64,000 nt of DNA from positions 9,836,319-9,900,318 of the forward strand of contig OY294054.1 in assembly GCA_958510825.1 (NCBI GenBank). Direction: 5' to 3'. Shown piece after piece: positions 43,391 to 54,110 of this stretch (position 1 is its first letter; the number at the start of each line of letters is the position of its first letter). The notes below the pieces were generated by a model that ran no database searches, was not told where the DNA came from, and was given only the letters and a program-made list of their open reading frames with translations. The DNA comes from Brachypterus glaber (Eukaryota; Arthropoda; Insecta; Coleoptera; Kateretidae). A program made the translations under genes and the position numbers.

Positions 43391-44515
43391 ACATTACATT
43401 AATTTTAAGGGGTGATTCTACAAAAATATAAAAAAAGTTCCTATAAACGTATGTCCAAAAATGCGTTGGAAGCGGGCTAGGCTCCTTTGAAAGTGGCTAA
43501 AAATTCGGTTTTTATTTAATAACTCCTTTAGGATATAGAAACGAGGTTTTGCACGTAAACTAATCTTAATAAGGCCCATCTTCGTATGTTATTTTCATGT
43601 ACTTATTTTAACCAGGAGTGTGCGAAACGGGTTTTTTTCCCAAACTTTTTGCTGTTTAACTTTTTTGTAATTTTATTTTTGGAATATCATTTCTCAGGTC
43701 AAAATACATAAAAAAGGTACACTTGTTGTAATACTGTAGGATTAATCGTTTTCGAGAAAAAATAATTCGAAGGTGAAATTTCAACGGTTCGAGAACAAAA
43801 AATTAAATACTAAAATGTTGAACCCAAAATTTCAATGGTTCAAGGTGAATTTATATCAAAAACTAAGGTACATATACAGGTACTTCCAAAAATCAATCCT
43901 AAGGGAGCTATGGTCTCCTAAAAAGGAACCATTTTTAAAGGGCCATAGTAGCTTTAAAACCCATTTATCGACCTACATGTATAGAAACTTTTTTTCTTAG
44001 TTTTTAATACAGAATAACCCCCATCATTGAAATTTTGGTTTTTAACATTTTTGTATTCAATTTTTCGTCCTCAAACCGTGAAATTTCACCTAAAATTGGA
44101 TTTATCTCGAAAACGGTTTGGACAGTATTACAAAAGGAGTACCTTTTTAATGTATTTTGACCTGAGGAATCATATTTAAGAAATAAAATTACAAAAAAAT
44201 TATACAGAAAAAAGTTTGGGACAAAAAACTGATAAGGCCACCCCGTTTCGCACACCCCTGGTTAAAATAAGTACATGAAAATAACATACGAAGAAGGCCC
44301 ATCTTTATTATGATTAGTTTATCTACATAACCTCGTTACTGTATCTTAAAGGGTTCCTGAGTTAATAAATAAAAACCGTTTTTTTTAGCCACTTTCAAAG
44401 GGGCTTAGCTCCCACACGACGCATTTTTAGACATATGTTTATAGGAACTTTTTTTCATATTTTTCTATGTAGAAGCACCCCTTAAAATTAAAGACCGTAT
44501 TTCTGAATAATCCTG
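43391..44515. mobile_element. CAGGG...CCCTG fold-back element, long form with nested inner palindrome
   Basis: The left arm from AAGGGGTGATTCTAC (43408) and the right arm ending in CCTG (44515) pair over about 400 bases. They share AAAAGTTCCTATAAAC, TTTATTTAATAACTC, CGAGGTTTTGCACGT, TTGTAATTTTATTT and GTACCTTTTT. The left CAGGG end is lost. The centre (about 43870-44030) has its own pairing around CCTAAGGGAGCTATGG and the phrase GTATAGAAACTTTTTTTC, like the ends of the 11.8-kb copy. No protein remains. Confidence 0.75.
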
Positions 44516-45368
44516 TATGCTTATTGTTAGGTATACTTATGCACATGGAAATTTCAGCCCAAAATGACTAGTTTCAAAGTTTTGGTAAAATCAGCTGATT
44601 TCCGCCATCTTTATTAATTATCCTTCATAAAATACCGGCACAGCAACGTTGTTGTAAAATTAAATACTATGAAGTTGTTTATATATGGTTTGATTGTATT
44701 TAATATAACATTATGTTTTATAATAATCGTAAAAATTATATCCTATACATAAAGTTGACACAACAACGTTTTTTATTAATATTTTTAAAATGTTTTGTCA
44801 GTGTACCCATTTCATCCGAGAGTAAACCACCACGACTACAAGAGAATATAAATTCTACTTTGTAGTGTATACAAAATGAATGGAAATGAAAATCGCATAC
44901 CATTTTTATGCGTGTACACGTCAGAAAACTGTCAAGTTACAGCCGTAAAATTTTTACGGTAAAATGCCTTTATCTTGTATGAAAAATGACTATTGCTATA
45001 CTCGATATATTTACAATATATAAAATCTTACTGTCGATATACCATTTCGTATACTTTTTTTCAATAAGCTGAATTTTGAATAGAATAACTAAAATATTTT
45101 CCTCTGGGGATATTTTTTATGCTTCCAGAGACGAAAAGGAGCAAAATTGTAGTCATCCACTTTGCAAATGCTTGTTGATTTGTTAGAAAATCGACATTTA
45201 AGAATTTTTTCACTGGACTTTTAATAGCGTAGTGGTTCTATGTACATGGTGGATCAAGTCACAGGCCAACATCACAGTCTAAAGAAAATTTTTTTTTCAT
45301 AATTAATAATAAATTGATAAACAATATTCGTTCTATGTACCTACTGTTTTCAGATTTAGTTTATTGGT
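44516..45368. other. Gene-free DNA with a small inverted repeat
   Basis: CACAGCAACGTTGTTGT (about 44639) pairs with ACACAACAACGTT (about 44759), giving a weak ~140-base palindrome. Otherwise nothing was recognised. Confidence 0.4.
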
Positions 45369-45372
45369 TTAA

Positions 45373-46244
45373 CCCTTCCTTAGATCTACGATCACAGACC
45401 ATGCTTTTTCTATTTTCTATTATTTCAAACTTGAAATGGATATAATTTTGTTTTTATTCATATTGAAACCTGGTCTACAACTGTAGACCGTGCTACTAAC
45501 CACGTTACCTTTTTATTTTTGCATTTTGTTTTATTTTGTGTAAGTTTGTACGGTTTCTTTTTGTGGATATGGTTTTTCAAAGTTAGTTTTTTAGTTTATA
45601 GATAAATTAAAGATACAATATGTTTTTATCACCAATAAAATAGCGGTTTATAGAAAGACACTGCGCACGAGTCTTTTTTTGGCATAAAAGAGCCCAAACG
45701 TACTGTACTGTTCCCAATAAATAACGTAATTTTCTGTTCTGTAGAACTAAAAATTACGTTGGACACTAAATATACTAAGAAAAAATAAATCGACAAAACA
45801 TTTTTGCTCAAAATATCATAAAAGAGCAAAGAGAATATGTACAAGGTACATGAGTGACTAAAATATTGCAAGTCCAATTTTATAATATATAGTTTTTTAA
45901 TTTAGGTGTTTTTTATTTTTTTTATAAACCAATATGGTTGAAAAAAATGTTTTAGTTTCAGAAAGTTTGTTAAGTTATTTTTAATTATTTTTTACAAATT
46001 ACCGTACAGATGTAAAATATATGTTAAAATTACATATAATTTTTCTTTTACCCTTAACAGTTACTAAAACATTATTAATTTGAAAAAATTATGTAAATAA
46101 CTTTTAAATACAACCCAATAAATAATGTAAGACATTTGGTTTTAAAAATATAAATGTATTTTTTTTTAACAAAAAATGTAATGTTCTACAAGTGTAGACC
46201 GCGCGACTAAACCCGTAACTAAAACACGCGCGCCTAACGAAGGG
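45373..46244. mobile_element. piggyBac-like TTAA-flanked element, non-autonomous
   Basis: TTAA duplications are at 45369-45372 and 46245-46248. The ends are CCCTTCCTTAG and, read inward on the right, CCCTTCGTTAG. CCC-starting ends and TTAA targets are diagnostic of the piggyBac superfamily. A subterminal motif, CTACAACTGTAGACCG then TGCTACTAACC (45478), recurs as CTACAAGTGTAGACCG then CGCGACTAAACC (46184). The minus strand has an open frame of 82 codons (45629-45877) with LFYDILSKNVLSIYFFLVYL, which faintly resembles a piggyBac core segment, but I would not rely on it. The element is 872 bases, too short for a transposase. Confidence 0.7.
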
Positions 46245-46248
46245 TTAA

Positions 46249-48124
46249 AGTCATTTCTATAACTCACTAGTTGGCTTTTTCTAACCCGACAAATAACATC
46301 CACGCCAACACCGAGTAAATTACCTCTGTTGGTGTGTCGTAATACATTTTAAAAATTGCCACAGCAAGAAATTTGTTTTTAGCTATTTTTTGACTATAAA
46401 ATTGATCAAAATAATAATTTTTGGACAAAAACATAAAATTAGATATGTCCTACTCAAAAATTAACCCACTCAGACTACAACCTCCTGGGTTAAATTGCTG
46501 GGAAAAATTTTCTGATTGACAAAATCTTAGTTTACTTACTAATACCATAAATAACCATAACCCTAGTTATCTAAAAGCCAGATTTAGTCATGGATTTTTT
46601 AAGATAAAGATCCTATGTTAGGGGTTATATTCTTGTTTTAAATTGTTAACAATTTTATGTCTATACTAGTTGCTTTATAGAGGTTTGGACTTTTGCATCC
46701 AACTTAAAAAACAAGCCCCGTGCGGCGAGTCTTTTAACGCAGAAGTGCGCCAGTAGTATAATAAAATGAGTCTTTTATACAATTTTTTTTATTTTAGTGG
46801 TTTTTACAAAAAAAGAATATGCATTTGAGGAAATTTTAATTTTTTGTAAAAAAAAAATGGTAAAGCCTCTAAACGTGATTTTTTATAGTCCTTTGCATAA
46901 ATTTATTAGTTCCAAAACAGATAAGCGACCTTCATTTGCCGCACTGCGAACCCAAGAAAAAATTGCGTGTGCTTATGGACCCATAAGCACACGCAAAGTG
47001 CTTGTGATTATGAGCTTGTAATGCAACTAAGATAGAAAAACTAATTTAAAACGTTATGAAATAGGAAGTTGTGTAAATAGGCAACCATTAATACACCTGC
47101 GTGTTGCATAATTTATTAGTTCGTATCTCCAAAACGTTATATCCTAGCTAAAAACAGTATATTACATTTTTTGTATGGCTTAAAAAGAGCTTTCATTTGA
47201 AATATAATTTTTTGAAATCGGTTAATAAATGAGTTATGCCAAAAAAATATTTGACTGCTTTAAACGCTAATATCTCGAAAACAATGTATTTTAGAAAAAA
47301 GTAGTTTATAACATTTTTTGAGCAATTTAAAAAAATCTTTCATATAAGTGCTAAATTAATAAAATACAATAATAATTAACTTAATAATAACTAAAAAACG
47401 CTAAAAATAGGAGTTTTACCCCATTCTTACAGACAGATAGACGGACGCAAAACTTTTTTTCACTGATTTAGACTCAGAAAGGTCTAAAACGTTGAGAAAT
47501 AGGAAAAAAACATGGTAATAGATTTTGACTTTTCGGCGAAGATTTCAATACATCGGCACTCTTAGTAGTACTACTTGGTAATAAGTGCCGACGTAAAAAT
47601 AACACTGGCCCACAAAAAGAATAAGTTCAATTACTATTAACCAAACCATATTTCTCTTACATATTTTTAGTCGCTGAAAATTTTCACGTAAGGTTTCTTT
47701 TTGTACAGAAGGTCGAAAATGAAAGAGGTAAGTCCTGGGGGCAACCCATACTGTATAAGTTATATGCAAGCTGCATCCACAATACGTTTAAACACAGAGA
47801 TAGATAAATATTATTCCATATTCTCTTTTCGTCTCTTTCCCCTGCTATTTCACAGGAATAAACTCCAAAGGAAGACCGAAACACATACATTTTCGTCCAA
47901 CTTTGGACAGGATATACAGTGTGAACACAAAAAGCGTAAAAAGTTCATTTAATATTGTTCATAAGACAAGCAATTTTGTTCCAAAAGTCAAAATATTTTG
48001 AAACTTCTGTGATTTTTTTTATTTTTGTTTATATGTTTATTTTTTTAACTTTTTTTATAATAATTTTTATGTTAAAATAAGCTATAGGGATAGGTCATAA
48101 AGATTTGTAATACTTTAGTATATA
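46249..48124. other. Gene-free AT-rich stretch
   Basis: Apart from the hairpin at 46963-46996, I could support nothing. Short open frames (for example 47701-47952) show no domain. Confidence 0.4.
46963..46996. repeat. Perfect 16-base-pair hairpin with 2-base loop
   Basis: TTGCGTGTGCTTATGG, then AC, then its exact complement CCATAAGCACACGCAA. It stands alone, without a larger inverted repeat around it. Confidence 0.85.
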
Positions 48125-49935
48125 CACGGTGTATTTAAAATAGGGTCCGAAATTTTAAGGGGTAATTCTTAATCATAAAATATTCCAAAAAGTTCATATA
48201 AACATATGTCTAAAAATGCGTCGTAAGGGAGCTTTTGAAACTGGCTAAAATATTCGGTTTTTATGTAATAACTCAGGGACCCTTTGGGGTCGTCCATAAA
48301 ATACGTCACACCTTTAGAGGAAGGGAGGGGATCAGGCATTTGTGACGAAGTGTGAGATGGGGGGAGGGGGGGTTTGGTTTAGTGTCACGTCACACCAAAA
48401 ATTTTATTGACCTAATCAAAATGAATTGTTGCGCAAAGTGCTACATAATTACTTTCCTTTAGCTTTTTTATTTTTTTTTAAGGCCAAAGTATTTTTAATT
48501 TAAATCTTTTAAACACGGCCCGGTATAAAGGAATAGTAAATGGATAACCTAAAAGAAAAATCAGAAGTTTTCTTTCAAAATGGCGGACCTTTTAAGTTTG
48601 AAAATCCACTACATTGCTTCATTTTAGGCGTAATGAGAGGCACAAAAAATAATTTAAAAAATTAAACAAGATATGTAGACCCTAATATATCTTTGGGGCT
48701 CAACAATAAAAATGAAGAAAAGTGGCTTAACTAGTGCAATGTGGAAAAAGAAGTTAGTGCAAGAGAATTACAATTTAATGGAAACTCATTTAATAGGTAT
48801 TACATGAATATCCTACAACTCGTCCACTTTAGGAAGGTTTCTAAAGAAACTTGACGAGTTGCGAGGACTTTTCTGAACAAGTTGCACCAAGTACGTGGAT
48901 GTTTTGGAGAAGTCTAAACTAGTAGTCGATAGCTGCTTTGGAACAATTCTAAAATCCGATTTTTAAAAAGGCATTAATTTGTTTAAGGACAGTTACACAT
49001 AGATATCGATAGTAATAACGCCAAAAGTTCAAACTGTTTTTTCGTGTCACTTTGCTTAAATTATTAAATGGGGTTGGGATTCTTCAGCGAACAAGCTGTA
49101 GAACCCACCCATAATCATTTTAAAGCCATTTGGTCAAGATACAAAGTTTAAAAAAATGAAAACTACCATTATTAAAAGCTCTACAGGCTTATAACAGCAG
49201 CCATGTACGAAAAAAAAAAGAAAAAAAAAATATTTAAGCTATAGTTATTATTATTATTATAAAAATTATCATTTGTTTTTTATAATAAAACTAAAAAAGT
49301 AATAATTACTTAATTATTTCTTTTTGCAAAACTCCGACTCAGACAATTATTTAAATCGCACACAAAATTCATAATTTTCCGCCATATTGAATCTGCCATT
49401 TTTGATTTTGACGTTTTATAGACAGATATAAAATTATCAGTGTCAAATCAATCAATCATTATATAGACGGTATTTGACTTCTGGAATTAGTATAAAACTC
49501 TTAATATCAGGTACAATCATGAAAGTTTTTAAGAAAGTCGATTTTTTCAAAAACGGCCCAACGTCACCTTCAAATGATTTTTTCTGGAAAACGGTTAATC
49601 CTACAGTATTACAACAAGAGTACCTTTTTTTATGTATTTTGACCTGAAGAATCATATTTCAAAAATAAAATTACAAAAAAGTTACACAGAAAAAAGTTTG
49701 GGACAAAAAAATTATCCCCCCGTTTCGCACACCCCTGGTTAAAAGGTCCATGAAATAAACATACGAAGATGGGGCTAATTAAGATTAGTTCACGTTCAAA
49801 ACCTCGTTTCTATTTCTCAAAGGGTTCCTGAGTTATTAAATAAAAACCGATATTTTTAGCCACTTTCAAAGGAGCTTAGCTCCTTTACGACGCATTTTTA
49901 GACATATGTTTATGGGAACTTTTTGTCATATTTAT
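48125..49935. mobile_element. CAGGG-family fold-back element, ~1.8 kb, with transposase-like remnant and a piggyBac-like insertion
   Basis: The left arm 48125-48282 (TACACGGTGTATTTAAAATA, AACATATGTCTAAAAATGCG, TTTTTATGTAATAACTCAGG) is complementary to the right arm. The right arm has its outer part at about 49770-49935 and extended family sequence from about 49555. At 48286 the left arm is broken by GGGGTCGTCCATAAAATACG then TCACACC, the left end of another, piggyBac-like MITE. The centre holds remains of a protein like that in the 11.8-kb element. Confidence 0.6.
48960..49200 (+). pseudogene. Remnant of the SEQA-motif transposase-like protein
   Basis: The plus strand reads SLCLNY, a stop, then MGLGFFSEQAVEPTHNHFKA then IWSRYKV, and after another stop and frame change LYRLITAAM. 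This matches GLGIWSEQAGESIHREF then LTVWNKHKM, and the following LLKAV region, of the 11.8-kb element. Here too it precedes the C-terminus. The region is full of stops and clearly dead. It occurs in a second element with the same terminal repeats, which supports the link between this protein and the CAGGG family. Confidence 0.55.
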
Positions 49936-50234
49936 ACTCTTCGCAAACATATACATATAAATATTTTTAATCTAGGACGATTTTCGATTATTTTTTTACT
50001 GTTTTTCAAATTTAAAAATATCATATAATACCCTTCTAGGTCGGGAGTTGTGAAGAGTATAACACCGACCCCACAGTTGACTTTACGACAAAATTTATTT
50101 AAATCAGGAAAGAACGATATAAGTAATTTAATTTACATAAAAATTTATTACTATTTAATTTAATTAATCCACCGAAATAAACCCAAATAAACCTAAATAA
50201 ATATTTTAAGTTTACTAAAATAATTGTATAAAAT

Positions 50235-52821
50235 GTACACAGTACGACCCTGTTAAGTTTAGGTTTTTTGGAATGACCACACAAATTTTCTTTTAGTTGT
50301 TGATGGTACACTATCCCCTCATTACATACCGCTAGTCACCCAAATCGCAGCTGCTCCTTCTTGGGAGATTTTCAGATTTTTCTGTTATTTAGCTAGTTTT
50401 TTTGTTATTATTAAAAAAATCAATTTTCAATAATGGCACTGGCTATCAGTGCCGTACCATAAGTAAAGGCAGTCTGCTATCAATAACAACAAAAAATTGG
50501 GTGGTCATTCCAAAAAACCTAATCTCGCACTAGTGAGTCATCGAGCATTTATTGGCCGAAAACTACCCGTCGGCACGATCCGAAAATTTTGAAAAAAATA
50601 GGGTATGGTCTCCCGGTAGTATATTATATAACAGCGTATAAATTATTTGGTATATCCATTTGTTTATATTTATTTTTAAACAAACACAAGAGAGAAATAA
50701 CGTCATCGAGCATTTGTTGGTTAAAAACTACAAGTCCAGGGATAAGAAACTTTTGCCATGACTGTGACTCATCCAGAGGTCTGTCAAGTTTTTCAGGTAA
50801 TACAGGTGTATAGAAGCAAAACCTATGTATTTACTGCGGTGGATTTGGTGGTTTTTAAGATATTAACAATTAAAGGTCAGAAAATGTATATTTTTGCACA
50901 TTTTTGCATACCAGTAAAAAAGTTGAATTTTTTATCAACAATCAAAGTACTATCTTGTAGGAAATTAAAAAACCTTTAAAATTGCGTTTTTAAATCTCGA
51001 TAGGATAATTTGTTGCTTAGAAAACTGCAAAAAACGATCAAAATTTGCATATTATTCAATAAACAATAAATTTTGCAAAAATTAACCTACGACTTTGTTA
51101 TTGTGTAAAAAGTTGCGTCTTGTAGTACTCAATATGTGGTTAAACTTCCAGAACGAATCATTCAATGGTTTTTGCAAAATTGCAATTATTTATCCCAGAG
51201 ATGTTTTTTTTTCAATAATATTATGCGTACAATAATGAAGATATAATGATTCTACGGGTATCTTATGAAAGGGGAAGAGTTGTTTTATCAAAAGAAATTA
51301 TTAATTAATTTTTTTTTTTTTTGAAAAATCTCGTTACAAAAACACTGTCATTTTTTACCTTATAAACAATTTGAATAACCTTGTTGTAATTACTTTTACA
51401 AGAATGATTTTTTCATAATCGAAAGGCTGGCATTTTTACACGAATTTAGAAAAAAAAGATTGTTCTAGGTTAATATGGGGTAGAGTTAGTCAATTTTTTT
51501 AAAAAATTCACAGCTACTTTGTTTAGGAATAATTGAACAAAATTCAATTATTTATAAGAATATTTTGTATATTAAAGTTATAAATTACCCATTCCTATAT
51601 TTGCCAATAACAAATATTGATGTTTTGCAAAAAAAAAATTGCAATTGCAATTTTGCAAAAACTGTTGAATGAACCGTTTAACTATAAGACGCAAATTTTT
51701 ACACAATAACAAAGTCGTAGGTTGATTTTTGCAAAATTTATTGTTCATTGAATAATATGCAAATTTCGATGCTTTTTTGCAGTTTTCTAAGCAATAAATC
51801 ATCCTATGGATATTTAAAACCCCATTTGAAGGTTTTTTTTCCTACAAGATGTTACTTTGATTGTAAATAAATAAAATTTTTACTGGTATACAAAAATGTG
51901 CAAAAATAGACATTTTCTGACCTTTAATTGTTAATATCTTAAAAACCACACCAAATCCAATGCAGCAAATACATAGGTTTTGCTTCTATACACCTGTATT
52001 ACCTAAAAAACTTGACAGACTCCTGGATGAGCCACAGTCCCCAACAGGGTATTTTTTTTTTTGGTCATATCTCTGGACTATACTGCCGCGCTATGAAAGA
52101 CCCCCGTATCTCCATTTTTTTTATCATACCAGCGTTTTCAAAGTATTACACCGTGTCGTGAAAACGTTGCTATGTGTCAAATGGAGATACGGTGGTCTTT
52201 CATAGCACGGCAGTATATTCCTCAGCACGATCCGAAAATTAAAAAAAAAGGTATGGTCACCGGGTAGTACTTTACATAAAAGCGTATAAATTATTTGGTA
52301 GATCAGTTTTTTTATGTTTATTTTTAAACAAACAAAACAGAGCAATACCGTCATCGAGCATTTGTTGGTTGAAAACTACCCCTCAGCACAATCCGAAAAT
52401 TTTGAAAAAAATAGGGAATGGTCTCCCGGTCGTACTTAACATAAAAGCGTATAAATTATTTGGTAGATCAATTTTTTTATGTTTATTTTTAAACAAACAA
52501 AACAGAGCAATACCGTCATCGAGCATTTGTTGGTTGAAAATTACCCCTCGGCACGATCCCAAAATTTTGAAAAAAAATTTACTTATTACAGTCTTGTGTA
52601 CGTATAAACCTTTTTTAACTCCTTTTCATCAAACCTCTTAAAAAAAGACTTAATAATATAAAAAAAAAAAAACGAAAAAGCTAAAAATCTCCCAAGAAGG
52701 AGCAGCTGCGATTTAGGTGGCTAGTGGTATGTAATGAGGGGGTAGTCTACTATCAACAACAAAAAGAATATTTGTGTGGTCAATCCAGAAAATTTAAACC
52801 TAACAGCGTCGCACTGTGTGT
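50235..52821. mobile_element. Composite inverted-repeat element, ~2.6 kb, three nested palindromes
   Basis: The outer arms (about 50235-50380 and 52683-52821) are complementary: GCAGCTGCTCCTTCTTGGGA then GATTTT on the left, and AAAAATCTCCCAAGAAGGAG then CAGCTGC on the right. A second inverted repeat pairs about 50755-51215 with about 51630-52035 (TGACAGACTC, GGTGTATAGAAGCAAAACCT, AACCTACGACTTTGTTATTG). A third, 52078-52118 with 52177-52216 (ATACTGCCGCGCTATGAAAG), forms a hairpin of its own. A ~167-base unit with GCACGATCCGAAAATTTTGA and GTCATCGAGCATTTGTTGGT is present once on the left (50571-50737) and at least twice in tandem on the right (52216-52548). No protein was recognised. Confidence 0.7.
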
Positions 52822-54110
52822 ATAAGTAATAGTATACTTTGACGCACAGATCTTTGGCTACGGGAAATATGTTTGGAATGTGTGTGCAAGTGAGAGGCCC
52901 GTTGTAGGCACGCACGCCTTATAACGCTTTTGACGGAAAGTTGAGAGCACGAATGATTCCTCCCCCTTTCATCGGAGACTTTGTTTCATGCGGAGAACTA
53001 TATGTACACGTCCAGAACAGAACTTCTGGTGGGCCTATTTATTGCATTAATGTATATTTTTCTGAGCAACTTCCTCTTTTGATGTTTTTCTCTAGCTTCA
53101 ACTGTTTTTTAGTACGCGATTAAAAAATGGTTATTTTTGACGTAATAACTTTAAAACAAATGATGACAGAAAAAAAAAAGATGAAAAAAACTTGTTTAGG
53201 AAAGGTGTGAAAGAAAAAATATTTTCTTATTTAAACCTAACTCACCTATATTTTTAGTTTGAAGGCTTTTTTTCGAAAGCTAACCAAAACCGAGTTGTTT
53301 TAAAAACATCCTTGGAAAAGGTAGTTTTCTGTCAAATTTTCAAAATGTTGACATTTTTCTGAAACTTCCGAATCGATTTTGAGGTCACAAATTTGATATA
53401 CATATTATTAACAAGACGTAATCCTAATATATTGACCAAACAAAATTGCGTACCTGAATTATTTCTAGGTAAACCTACCTACCGACTAGGCTATTATTGA
53501 AAATAACATGTAAAGTTATTATTCTAAATTACATTTTTTTTTGAAAACACAATCACCTAGAAAGCAGTTTTGCAGCTGTTTTTCTAAACTCATCCAGCAT
53601 TACTTAATTTACCCTGATTTCGTTTTGCATATACTAAATATACATAAAAATAGAATAAAACCAGTAGTGGGTAGACGTATAGTATCCTCTGGATATGCTA
53701 AGTTAGACTTCAATTTAACAAAATAAAGCCATTTAACCCCAAGAAAGACTGTATAAACCCATGTGACGGCTTCTGAATGCAATATTGCTTTCTTCAAAAG
53801 AAATTAGATTATTTCAAGTTGAGCATTGCTGCCCTACTTGCAAATAGGTTTTACTTTCTCTTTGTTATAGTAAACAATCTTATTACTGTAGCAAATTTCA
53901 TGTTTCCCAACGTTGTATATGCAAAAAAGCTAATTTTTCTCTCTGATCCCCTTAACCCACCCCAAATTTTACCAAAAATAATACCAGCCAATAACTTTGG
54001 GAAGGACTCTTAATGTTTTTATTTTGTAGCGTTTTCCATTTATCGAGGTCACAAATTTTCGGGGTACACCGACAAATGACAGTCTTTTAGCGGAAAATAG
54101 CGTTTTTGTA
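52822..54110. other. Gene-free stretch
   Basis: GTGTGCAAGTGAGAGGCCCG (52880) resembles GCGTGTAAGTGAGAGGCAC near 34955, so part may be a dispersed repeat. Nothing else was recognised. Confidence 0.4.

Noticed and set aside
43773..44255. Open frames of 75 and 83 codons
   Set aside because: They lie in the paired arms of a fold-back element and reflect its inverted-repeat sequence.
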